The notes below the pieces were generated by a model. It did no database searches. It was not told the DNA's origin and saw only the letters and a list, made by a program, of their open reading frames with translations. Both the position numbers and the translations under genes were made by a program. Source: Betaproteobacteria bacterium (GTDB lineage Bacteria; Pseudomonadota; Gammaproteobacteria; Burkholderiales; Usitatibacteraceae). From it: a stretch of DNA of 64,000 bases. The DNA lies in contig JAEUMY010000024.1 of the NCBI GenBank assembly GCA_016791265.1, forward strand, positions 104,732 to 168,731, written 5' to 3'. Positions 17,179 through 24,092 of the stretch are shown here, one piece after another; position 1 is the first letter of the stretch, and every line of letters begins with the position of its first letter.

Positions 17179-18225
17179 CTACCTCGCCAGAAACGCCCGC
17201 ACCGCCGGATACTGGGTCGCCGTGGAACACGCGGGCAGGCCGTGGTCGCACTCGGGAATATGCAAGACCTCCGCGTTCGCCAGCTTCGCGAACTCACGCG
17301 CGGGCTGCGGCGTGACGATGTTGTCCAGACCTCCCGTCACCACCAGCATCCGCCCCCGCACCCGCTTCGCCGCGGCGGCGAGGTCGCCCGCGTCATCACG
17401 CGCGACATCGAGGTCGATCATCGCCTTCAGTTGCAGATTGCTGTTGAACGCCTGATCGCGATTGAGCTTCTGGTTGGCGATGTTGGCGCGCACCTGATCG
17501 AGTTTCTCGCGCGGCGCGTTCCGGGCCTGCCACTCTGGGCCGCGCAACAGAAAGCGCAGACCCGCCAGCACCTCCAGCGGCCGCTGACATTGGCAGTCGA
17601 GATATTCCTGATGCAGCTTGACCTGCGTTTCCCACAGCACGATGTCGTACGGCGCCAGACGCGGTGAGGCGGCAATGGCGACGTAGCGTCCCGCGAGTTC
17701 CGGATACGCCACCGCCGCGGCGAAGGTCTGCATGCCGCCCATCGAAATCCCGGCCATGGCGTGCAGTCGCGTGATGCCGAATTCCTTCTCAAGCAACCGG
17801 CGATAGGCGGCGACCATGTCCAGCAATGCGGGCTGCGGAAACTGCGCCGCCGGTTGCTTCCGGCTATTCGACGGCGAAGACGACACCCCATTGCCGAAGC
17901 TGTCCGCCAACACGATGAAAAATCGATTCGAGTCGAACAGCTTGTCCGGCCCGACATAGCGCAGCAAGTCCGCGCTGCGTCCACCCAGCCACGTCGGAAC
18001 GAGAATGGCGTTGGTCTTGTCGGCATTCAGCGTGCCCACGGTGAGGTAGCCCACCCGGCAGTCTTCAATGACCTGGCCGCTCGCCAGCGGACAGGTCACG
18101 AGATCGGCGATACGCGGCTCGTTGGCTCGTGCGACGAGTGCAACGAAGGCGAACGACAATAGTGCGAATATTCGCAACAGCGTTCCCACCAGCGTTCCCA
18201 CCAGCGTTCCCACCAGCGCTCCCAT
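17179..18225 (-). CDS. MetX-like alpha/beta hydrolase, exported
   Basis: From the ATG at 18225 this is 348 residues. The N-terminus is a long hydrophobic leader containing Gly-Thr-Leu-Val repeats (see the tandem repeat), then LLRIFALLSFAFVALVARA, a likely signal peptide. The mature domain has the homoserine O-acetyltransferase-like fold: nucleophile GISMGGMQ, Asp in VVTGGLDNIVTP and His in PECDHGLP. The characteristic ADSFGNGVSSSPSNS segment replaces the SP.S.N stretch. Being exported and lacking met-gene neighbours, it is more likely a related esterase/acyltransferase than a methionine enzyme. The start lies 5 bases after the upstream oxygenase stop. Confidence 0.78.
   Translation of the reverse strand: MGALVGTLVGTLVGTLLRIFALLSFAFVALVARANEPRIADLVTCPLASGQVIEDCRVGYLTVGTLNADKTNAILVPTWLGGRSADLLRYVGPDKLFDSNRFFIVLADSFGNGVSSSPSNSRKQPAAQFPQPALLDMVAAYRRLLEKEFGITRLHAMAGISMGGMQTFAAAVAYPELAGRYVAIAASPRLAPYDIVLWETQVKLHQEYLDCQCQRPLEVLAGLRFLLRGPEWQARNAPREKLDQVRANIANQKLNRDQAFNSNLQLKAMIDLDVARDDAGDLAAAAKRVRGRMLVVTGGLDNIVTPQPAREFAKLANAEVLHIPECDHGLPACSTATQYPAVRAFLAR
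18164..18175. repeat. GCGAATATTCGC palindrome in the hydrolase signal peptide
   Basis: Exact core with 14-bp extension; read on the minus strand as Leu-Arg-Ile-Phe-Ala in the hydrophobic leader. Confidence 0.95.
18178..18225 (+). repeat. 12-bp tandem repeat, four units
   Basis: The unit CAGCGTTCCCAC is repeated three times, followed by a fourth with two changes (CAGCGCTCCCAT), whose final CAT is the start codon of the minus-strand hydrolase gene. It encodes (M)GAL-VGTL-VGTL-VGTL, lengthening the leader peptide by four residues per unit, and could vary by slippage. Confidence 0.9.
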
Positions 18226-18230
18226 CAGCT

Positions 18231-19169
18231 TCAAAGCAGCTTGATCTCGCGCAGTCGCTCCTGCAAATAGTCCCACGCCGTGATCGGCTGCGGATAGCGG
18301 CTGGGATTGTCCGGCGTCACGCAGCTCGGCAGCACGTCGATCAGAAAATCCGGATTGGGATGGAGGAAAAACGGCACGGAATAGCGCGGCTTCCGCGCGT
18401 TCTCGTTGTTAGGGTTCACCACGCGATGCGTCGTCGATGGATACACGTGATTGGTGAGCCGTTGCAGCATGTCGCCGATGTTCACCACGATCACATCACC
18501 CTGGGTGGTGATGGGCAGCCACTCGCCGTCGCGACGCAGAAGCTGCAAGCCTTCCGCGCTGGCGCCCACGAGCAACGTGATGAGATTGATGTCTTCATGG
18601 GCGCCAGCGCGCACGTTGGGCACATCGCCGTTCAGGATCGGCGGATAGTGGATCGGCCGCAAGATGGAGCTGCCAAAGTCGGTCTTGTCCACAAAGTAGT
18701 CGGCCGGCAGATTGATATGCAGCGCCAGCGCGGAGAGCACGCGAGAGCCCAGGTCGTCCAACGCCTGGTACAACGCGTAGCCGTGCTCGTGAAACGCCGG
18801 CACTTCCGCGGGCCAAAGATTCTCCGGCGTTTGCGGCGCATAACGCGAATCACGTGGAATCTCCCGCCCGATATGCCAGAACTCCTTCAGGTCAGGGTGC
18901 TTCGAGTCCTTGGCCGTCTCGACCTTGAACGGCGTGTAGCCGCGCGCGCCGCCCGTGCCCGGCAGGTGGTACTTCATCTTGACCTCGGTGGGCAGCGCGA
19001 AGAACTTCTCGAACGCGGCATAGGCACGGCTGATCAGCGCTGGATCAATGCCGTGCCCGCTGATGCCGGCGAAGCCGAATTCGCGATAGGCGGCACCGAG
19101 GTCGGCGACAAACTGGTCGCGGTCAGTGTCGAAGCGGCGGATATCGAGAGTGGGGACGTGGGCGGTCAT
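18231..19169 (-). CDS. 2-oxoglutarate/Fe(II)-dependent dioxygenase, isopenicillin-N-synthase-like
   Basis: The 312-residue cytoplasmic enzyme has the N-terminal DIOX_N segment (VPTLDIRRFDT..AAYREFGFAGISGHGI). The double-stranded beta-helix core has the iron ligands His-x-Asp in AHEDINLITLLVG (near residue 190) and distal His in STTHRVVNP. The 2-oxoglutarate Arg lies in KPRYSVPFFLHP. Members hydroxylate or desaturate small molecules; the substrate is unknown. It is followed on the same strand by the MetX-like hydrolase 5 bases later, suggesting a two-gene unit. Confidence 0.88.
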   Translation of the reverse strand: MTAHVPTLDIRRFDTDRDQFVADLGAAYREFGFAGISGHGIDPALISRAYAAFEKFFALPTEVKMKYHLPGTGGARGYTPFKVETAKDSKHPDLKEFWHIGREIPRDSRYAPQTPENLWPAEVPAFHEHGYALYQALDDLGSRVLSALALHINLPADYFVDKTDFGSSILRPIHYPPILNGDVPNVRAGAHEDINLITLLVGASAEGLQLLRRDGEWLPITTQGDVIVVNIGDMLQRLTNHVYPSTTHRVVNPNNENARKPRYSVPFFLHPNPDFLIDVLPSCVTPDNPSRYPQPITAWDYLQERLREIKLL

Positions 19170-19295
19170 GTTCAGTCTCCAGGCGCGGGGTCGCGCGGCG
19201 AGTCATTGCGAAGTTCGAAAGCATACGGCAAGTGGCACACCGGGAGATGATCCCGATCAAGGCCCGAGCGAGCGGGCGTGGCCGGTGGGTTCACC

Positions 19296-19307
19296 GCGAA
19301 TATTCGC
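19296..19307. repeat. GCGAATATTCGC palindrome, intergenic copy
   Basis: Exact core extended to CCGCGAATATTCGCGG, between the oxygenase start and the terminator of the 42-residue gene. Confidence 0.95.
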
Positions 19308-19322
19308 GGATGGTCCCAGGCG

Positions 19323-19349
19323 AAAAAAAGCCGCCCTGAGGCGGCTTTT
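19323..19349 (-). terminator. Rho-independent terminator of the 42-aa gene
   Basis: A 10-bp stem AAAAGCCGCC / GGCGGCTTTT (19326-19335 and 19340-19349) has a CTGA loop. On the minus strand it ends in a T-run (A-run at 19323-19329). It lies 19 bases after the small gene's stop. Confidence 0.85.
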
Positions 19350-19367
19350 CTGGCGGCGGAAAACCAA

Positions 19368-19496
19368 TCAGATCTTCTTGATCGTTTCCAGCATCTTGAA
19401 CACGCGCTTCGGCGAGCCGATGAAAAGGCGCTTGAAGCTCTTGCCAAGACAGCGGCGCTCAAGGGTGTTGCGGCGGGTGCGGGACCGTTCGGCCAT
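19368..19496 (-). CDS. Very small basic protein (42 aa)
   Basis: ATG at 19496 with GGAG seven bases upstream, stop at 19368. The sequence (MAERSRTRRNTLERRCLGKS..) is rich in Arg/Lys: an N-terminal basic stretch, a short central hydrophobic part and a basic helix at the end (KRVFKMLETIKKI). It has no signal peptide or membrane helix. The gene is framed by its own TATAAT-containing promoter and a rho-independent terminator, which is why I believe it despite its size. I do not recognise the family; a nucleic-acid- or ribosome-associated role is only an inference from charge. Confidence 0.72.
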   Translation of the reverse strand: MAERSRTRRNTLERRCLGKSFKRLFIGSPKRVFKMLETIKKI

Positions 19497-19534
19497 GGTG
19501 ATTCTCCAATGAGTGGGTGGGGTTCAAATTCGGG

Positions 19535-19570
19535 AGCGCGGATTATAGCTTAGGAACCCATTGATTTGAT
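19535..19570 (-). promoter_or_regulatory. Sigma70-type promoter for the 42-aa gene
   Basis: A perfect -10 hexamer TATAAT lies on the minus strand (plus positions 19542-19547), preceded by an A/T-rich stretch where a -35 would fall, although no good TTGACA is seen. The predicted transcript would start near 19535, about 40 bases before the ATG. Confidence 0.5.
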
Positions 19571-19574
19571 TGAT

Positions 19575-19994
19575 CTAGACGGCGCCCTTCCGCACCTTCG
19601 CCTGCACCCGCTCATCAAACTTCGCGACATTGACCACCACACGCTCATGCGTGCCGGCGCCGATGATGTCCTGCTCGTCACGCGCGACGACCTCGAAGCG
19701 GATGTTGCGCCCTTCCACCGCCGTCACCTTGACCGTCGCGGTGACTTGCATGCCGACCGGCGTGGCCGCGACATGGCTCACGTCGAGATGCGTGCCAAGG
19801 CTTTGGTGACCCGCGGGCAGCAGATGCTCGACCGCCGCCAGCGCGGCCGCCTCGATGACATTGATCATCACCGGCGTGGCGAGCACACCGACGCGTCCAC
19901 TGCCGACGCGGGACGCCGTGTGCTCCTCGCCCACGACGAGCTTCGATTCGCCGGTCTGACTCAGCGGAATGTCCAACACGAGCGGCACAGTCAC
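19575..19994 (-). CDS. FlK-like hotdog thioesterase
   Basis: The 139-residue single-domain hotdog-fold protein shows the features of fluoroacetyl-CoA-thioesterase-like proteins: VGEEHTASRVGSGRVGVLATPVMINVIEAAALAAV, GTHLDVSHVAATPVGMQVTATVKV and GAGTHERVVVNV. The family hydrolyses short acyl-CoA thioesters in the cytoplasm; substrate here unknown. The start is a GTG that overlaps the stop of the caspase gene (GTGA), making it the last gene of a minus-strand run. There is no functional link to the caspase protein that I can name. Confidence 0.8.
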   Translation of the reverse strand: MTVPLVLDIPLSQTGESKLVVGEEHTASRVGSGRVGVLATPVMINVIEAAALAAVEHLLPAGHQSLGTHLDVSHVAATPVGMQVTATVKVTAVEGRNIRFEVVARDEQDIIGAGTHERVVVNVAKFDERVQAKVRKGAV

Positions 19995-22249
19995 CCTTTC
20001 ACGAACTTGACTTCGCTGTCGACCATTTCAGCGTCGCTCTTCTTGCCGTCCTTGTCGATATAGGCGCCCTTGGCGCGCTTCATGCCGTCTTCAAACACGC
20101 CTTCGAAGCGGGCGTTGCCGTCACCGAACCAGAAGGTGCCCTTGCCCTGCGGCCTGCCGGCGACCATGTCGCCTTCGTACTTGGCGCCGCTCTTGTGGAA
20201 GTACACCCCGCGTCCGGTGAGCGAACCGTTCTGCATCTCGCCCTGATAGCGGTCGCCGTTGGTGAAGTGGTACACGCCGCCGACGGGCTTGCCGTCGACG
20301 AAATCGCCTTCGATGCGGTCGCCGTTGGCGGCGAAATAGACGCCCTTGCCGGTCAGCTTGCCTTGCACCATCTCGCCTTCGTAGCGGTCGCCGGAAACAA
20401 ATTTGTAGACACCCTTGCCGGTCGCCTTGGCCTCGATGAAGGTGCCGTCGATGGTGTCACCGGCCTTGGTGGTGAAGAGGCCTCGCCCGTTGATGACACC
20501 CGCCTTCATTTCGCCGATGTAGCTGTCGCCGTTGGCGAATTTGTAGACACCTTTTCCGTGCGGCCGGTTGTCGGCGAACTCGCCTTCATAGTTGTCGCCG
20601 GACGCGAACGTGAGGTTGCCCTTGCCGTGCATGTTGCCGTCCTGGTATTCGCCCCGGTACTTGAAACCGAGCGCCTTGGATTCGTACTCGCCCGAGCCGT
20701 GCAGACGCGTGCCGCGCAAGCCGCCGCGATAGATGCTGCCGTCGTCGTAGGTCACCTCGCGCACGCCGGGCGCGATCTCGCGGCCGGGCGTGAGGTCGAC
20801 CGGTGGGCGCACGACCACAGTGGGCGGCACCGGAGCCGCCGTCGGTGCGGCAGTGGCCGGCGCCGCGCTGGCCGGCGCGAGCGCCGCTTTAGGCGCGCCA
20901 TCGGCTTTGACGGCGGGCGCGGATGCGGGAGCCGATGTCGTGGTCACGGCGGGCGACGCGGGCGTGCCCGTCGTTGCCGCTGAGGGAACAACCGGGCTGG
21001 CGGACGCCGGCGACCCGGCGACCGCAGCGGGGCGAGCTGTGGAGGCCGGCGCGGGACGCGGTTCAGCCTTGGCCACGACATCCGGCTTGGTTTCGGCCGG
21101 GCGCGTCGCGGGCGGCGAGGCTGCGGTCGTTGCCGGGGCCGGCGCTGCCGAGGCAGGCGGGGGCACGACTGCGGTCGCGGGCGTGGCGCCGGCGGGCGTC
21201 GCAACCGCTGTCGCGGGCTCCGCTGGCGGCGGCTCGGCCTCCTGACGCGCCTCCGGCCGGCGGCCAGGGCGCAGCAGAGACTGGATGGCGTTCTTCGCCA
21301 ACACCACGTACTGGCCCTGCGGGTACTTGTCCAGGTACGCCTGAATGTCCTCGGCGCGCGTCGAGTTGCGCACGCTGACCCAGAACTCGCGCTCGATGGC
21401 GAGCTGAGCGTCCGACGACGGGCCGCTGGCGGTCGCCCCCGCCGTGCGCGTACCGGCGCCGGAGCCGTTGAACGCGAAGTCACCTTTCAGCGACGACACG
21501 TCCCACGGCGTCTGCAGGCGGCGCGTCTCACGCTCCACCGCCTCGCGCACGCGCTTGAACATGATTTCCACCGGCAGATCGGGCACCTTGATCTGCGAGA
21601 GGATGTGCTTGGTGTAGACACCGTTGCGGCCATAGCCGTCGGCGGCGACCGAGCCGGGCGCGGTGGCGTAGGCGACCAACGTGCCGGACGGCGCGTTGGC
21701 GATTTGCGCGAGACCGGCGGAGGACACCTTGAAGGCGGACGCGAACGGGTTGTCGCGGCACGCGTCGAGCACGATGAAGTTGAAGCGCGTGCGCGCGCGC
21801 TCCATGCGGTCGAACACCTGCGAAAGCTCCACCGACGAGAACGTCACGTCCTCCTCGGACTTCATGTCGGCGTCGACCGGAATCAGGAAGTTGCGATCTT
21901 TGAATTGCATCGCGTGGCCGGCGTAGAAGAAGAGCGCCGCTTCAGCCCCGTCCAGCTCGCGGGCGAAGTCGCGCAGCGCCACGGCGATGTCCTGGCGCGT
22001 GGTGTTTTCCTTGATGATGGTCTTGAACCCCAGCTCCTTCAACACCTCGGAGAGGTCGCGGGCATCGTTGACCGCGTTCACCAGCGGCGCGGTGGCGTAG
22101 TTGTTGTTGCCGATGAGAAGCGCGACGCGCTTGCCCTGCGTCTGCGCGAGCGTGTCCCCCGGCCAGGCCGCGACAGCGGCGAGCGCACCGGCGAAGACCA
22201 TTGCGTGGACGAAGCGAATATTCGCAAGAAGCGCGAGAAGGCGAGTCAT
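19991..22249 (-). CDS. Exported caspase-family (C14) protein with C-terminal MORN repeats
   Basis: The 752-residue product has a signal peptide after the ATG at 22249. Its caspase-like domain (about residues 38-270) carries the catalytic pair His112 (FFYAGHAMQF) and Cys164 (IVLDACRDNPF). A helical spacer (EREFWVSVRNSTRAEDIQAYLDKYPQG) is followed by a roughly 180-residue Ala/Pro/Thr low-complexity linker. About ten MORN repeats follow (YEGEF/YQGEM-type pairs with GKGVYKFANGD spacers, about residues 545-735). MORN arrays usually bind lipid or protein partners. Prokaryotic caspase homologues act in stress, morphology or cell-death pathways; the specific role is unknown. It follows two FecR-like proteins and a CHASE2 cyclase on the same strand. 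Confidence 0.88.
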   Translation of the reverse strand: MTRLLALLANIRFVHAMVFAGALAAVAAWPGDTLAQTQGKRVALLIGNNNYATAPLVNAVNDARDLSEVLKELGFKTIIKENTTRQDIAVALRDFARELDGAEAALFFYAGHAMQFKDRNFLIPVDADMKSEEDVTFSSVELSQVFDRMERARTRFNFIVLDACRDNPFASAFKVSSAGLAQIANAPSGTLVAYATAPGSVAADGYGRNGVYTKHILSQIKVPDLPVEIMFKRVREAVERETRRLQTPWDVSSLKGDFAFNGSGAGTRTAGATASGPSSDAQLAIEREFWVSVRNSTRAEDIQAYLDKYPQGQYVVLAKNAIQSLLRPGRRPEARQEAEPPPAEPATAVATPAGATPATAVVPPPASAAPAPATTAASPPATRPAETKPDVVAKAEPRPAPASTARPAAVAGSPASASPVVPSAATTGTPASPAVTTTSAPASAPAVKADGAPKAALAPASAAPATAAPTAAPVPPTVVVRPPVDLTPGREIAPGVREVTYDDGSIYRGGLRGTRLHGSGEYESKALGFKYRGEYQDGNMHGKGNLTFASGDNYEGEFADNRPHGKGVYKFANGDSYIGEMKAGVINGRGLFTTKAGDTIDGTFIEAKATGKGVYKFVSGDRYEGEMVQGKLTGKGVYFAANGDRIEGDFVDGKPVGGVYHFTNGDRYQGEMQNGSLTGRGVYFHKSGAKYEGDMVAGRPQGKGTFWFGDGNARFEGVFEDGMKRAKGAYIDKDGKKSDAEMVDSEVKFVKG
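22214..22225. repeat. GCGAATATTCGC palindrome in the caspase signal peptide
   Basis: Exact core; read on the minus strand as Ala-Asn-Ile-Arg at residues 9-12. Confidence 0.95.
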
Positions 22250-22316
22250 GCCGGGATTATCGCCGATGCGACGCGGGCAGGCACAGCGCGCCCGGCCGCC
22301 AGGGCTTGGCGATGCA

Positions 22317-23195
22317 CTACCGAGCGAGATTGGCCAGCTCCGGCAGGTCTGGCCGTTCCGCCGCGAGTGCGGCGAAGGCGGCGCGCGCCTCGCCCATGGC
22401 GCCCACACTTTGCAGCGTCGCGGCGCGCAACACGCGGTCGCTGAAGGTGCGCGGCGACGGCAGCCCGCTGAGGCGCTTCAATGTCGCCGCATCGGCGACG
22501 CTGAAGCTCGCCGCGCTTTCATCGCCGCCTGCGGCAACGACCCAGCGGTAAGTGCGGCCGGGCTCGAGCTTCTGACCCACCACCCACTGCCGGCCCTCGG
22601 TTTCGGTCTGGGCCACGGTCTTGCCGTCGCTTTCGACGCGCAACTTGACCTTGCCGTTGGGCGCCTGGAACAGAAGCATCGGCTGCAACGCGGTCACGAC
22701 AGTGTCCACCGGCTCGACGGCGCGCGCCTTGCCGCCTGGCACCGCCGCGGGTGGCGGGAGGCTGCGCATGCGCAGGCTCGCCGTCGCGCTGCGGGACACA
22801 TTGACCATGCCACCGGCGTCGGGCCGCCAGGGGGTGATGCGGCGCGTGGCCTTGCCGGTGACCCCGCCTTTAATCGGTGACGGCGTGACAGCGCCGCCCG
22901 CGACCTTGTATTCGCCCGGCGTCAGGCTGTACTCGTGGCCGGTGTGGATGAACATGATCACCAGCGCGGCATCGGCGCCGACTCCGAGCGACTGGCCATC
23001 ACTGATCTCGGCCATCAGCGCGGCGCGCTTGCCGTCGATGGTGGATTCGCCCTTGACGTCAGTGATGAACGCGGACCCTGCGACCGGCGCCTTTGCCTGG
23101 GCGAAGCACACCGTGGCCGCCGCGACCGCGAAACAGGCGGCGAGGCCGCGCAGCCAGCGCACGCCGTGTGCGGAGACCTGCGCCGCGCCCGTCAC
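22317..23195 (-). CDS. Exported FecR-like protein 2
   Basis: The 292-residue product starts at a GTG that overlaps the stop of the paralogue upstream (GTGA). A signal peptide (WLRGLAACFAVAAATVCFA) precedes a FecR-like beta domain (AFITDVKGESTIDGKRAALMAEISDGQSLGVGADAALVIMF, then LTPGEYKV). A linker with a TASLRMRSL motif follows, then a fibronectin-like half (LFQAPNGKVKLRVESDG..YRWVVAAGG) and an Ala-rich helical end. It is the same architecture as the next gene. It lacks the cytoplasmic anti-sigma domain of true FecR, so it is probably a periplasmic structural or sensing protein. Confidence 0.72.
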   Translation of the reverse strand: MTGAAQVSAHGVRWLRGLAACFAVAAATVCFAQAKAPVAGSAFITDVKGESTIDGKRAALMAEISDGQSLGVGADAALVIMFIHTGHEYSLTPGEYKVAGGAVTPSPIKGGVTGKATRRITPWRPDAGGMVNVSRSATASLRMRSLPPPAAVPGGKARAVEPVDTVVTALQPMLLFQAPNGKVKLRVESDGKTVAQTETEGRQWVVGQKLEPGRTYRWVVAAGGDESAASFSVADAATLKRLSGLPSPRTFSDRVLRAATLQSVGAMGEARAAFAALAAERPDLPELANLAR

Positions 23196-24064
23196 TTGAT
23201 CTTGCCCAGCGCGGCCAGCTCGGGCAGGTCGGCACGCTCGCCGGCCAGCTTGGCCCAGACCGCCTGGGCGTCCTGGGTGACGCCCAGGTCGTTCAGCAGG
23301 ATGGCGTAGAGCAAACGGTCGCTGAACGCCGCCTTGTCGGCCGGCTTCCGCTTTTCGACATCGAGGATCGCGTCCGCGGCGAGGGTCCGGAATTTGCCGC
23401 GCCCGAGCTCGGTGCCGCCGGCATTGACCGTCCACACATACTCGGTGTCCGGCTTCAGCCTGGTGGAAAACTTGTGGGTGGTGCCGTTGGCCTTGCCTGC
23501 GGCCAGCGGCTTGTCCGGCTCGCTCGCCAGCGCCAGCGCGACGTCGTAGGCGTTGGCGCCGGTGGACTGCCACGTGAAAACGGGCTGCAGTGCGGCGATA
23601 TTGCCGCGCACGGGATAAGTGAGCGCGCCGATCTTGGTATCCGGATTGCCGGCCGAAGGATTGAGGCTGCGCATGCGGATCGACGCCGACGATGTCTGCG
23701 ACACCTTCACCAGCGCTTGCGAACTGATTTTCCAGTCGGTCTTGCGGCTGGTGATCTGGCCGGTCTGGCCCACCTTGTTGATGGCCTTGCCGGGCTTGTC
23801 GACTTCGAAGTCGCCAGGGCCTTTGATCAGGACTTCCTCTCCCGACGCGATGAACATGACCGCCACCGCCGCATCCTTGCCGAGCGCCAACTTCTGCCCC
23901 TTGGCAAGCTCGCTCATGAGCGCGGGGCGCGGGGCGCCGTCGATCTTGACCTCGCCCTTGATGTCGGTGAGGAATGCCACGCTGTCGGCGGCTTGCGCCA
24001 GCGGGCCGAAAAACGAGGTGATCAGAAAGCCCGCGAGGGCCAGGCTGCGTGCGAATGGTTTCAT
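23192..24064 (-). CDS. Exported FecR-like protein 1
   Basis: The 290-residue product has a signal peptide (MKPFARSLALAGFLITSFFGPLAQA) and the same layout as its downstream paralogue: FecR-like domain (VAFLTDIKGEVKIDGAPRPALMSELAKGQKLALG..), SASIRMRSLNP motif, fibronectin-like region with TEYVWTVNAGGTELG, and a helical C-terminus. Shared motifs (ITDVKGE/LTDIKGE, LRMRSL/IRMRSL, ERADLPELAAL/ERPDLPELANL) show a tandem duplication. It lies 28 bases downstream of the CHASE2 cyclase gene. FecR-like proteins next to CHASE2 cyclases suggest a periplasmic input to cAMP synthesis, which is an inference. Confidence 0.75.
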   Translation of the reverse strand: MKPFARSLALAGFLITSFFGPLAQAADSVAFLTDIKGEVKIDGAPRPALMSELAKGQKLALGKDAAVAVMFIASGEEVLIKGPGDFEVDKPGKAINKVGQTGQITSRKTDWKISSQALVKVSQTSSASIRMRSLNPSAGNPDTKIGALTYPVRGNIAALQPVFTWQSTGANAYDVALALASEPDKPLAAGKANGTTHKFSTRLKPDTEYVWTVNAGGTELGRGKFRTLAADAILDVEKRKPADKAAFSDRLLYAILLNDLGVTQDAQAVWAKLAGERADLPELAALGKIK

Positions 24065-24092
24065 GTTCCGTCTCCCGATCTATGCACGGCTT

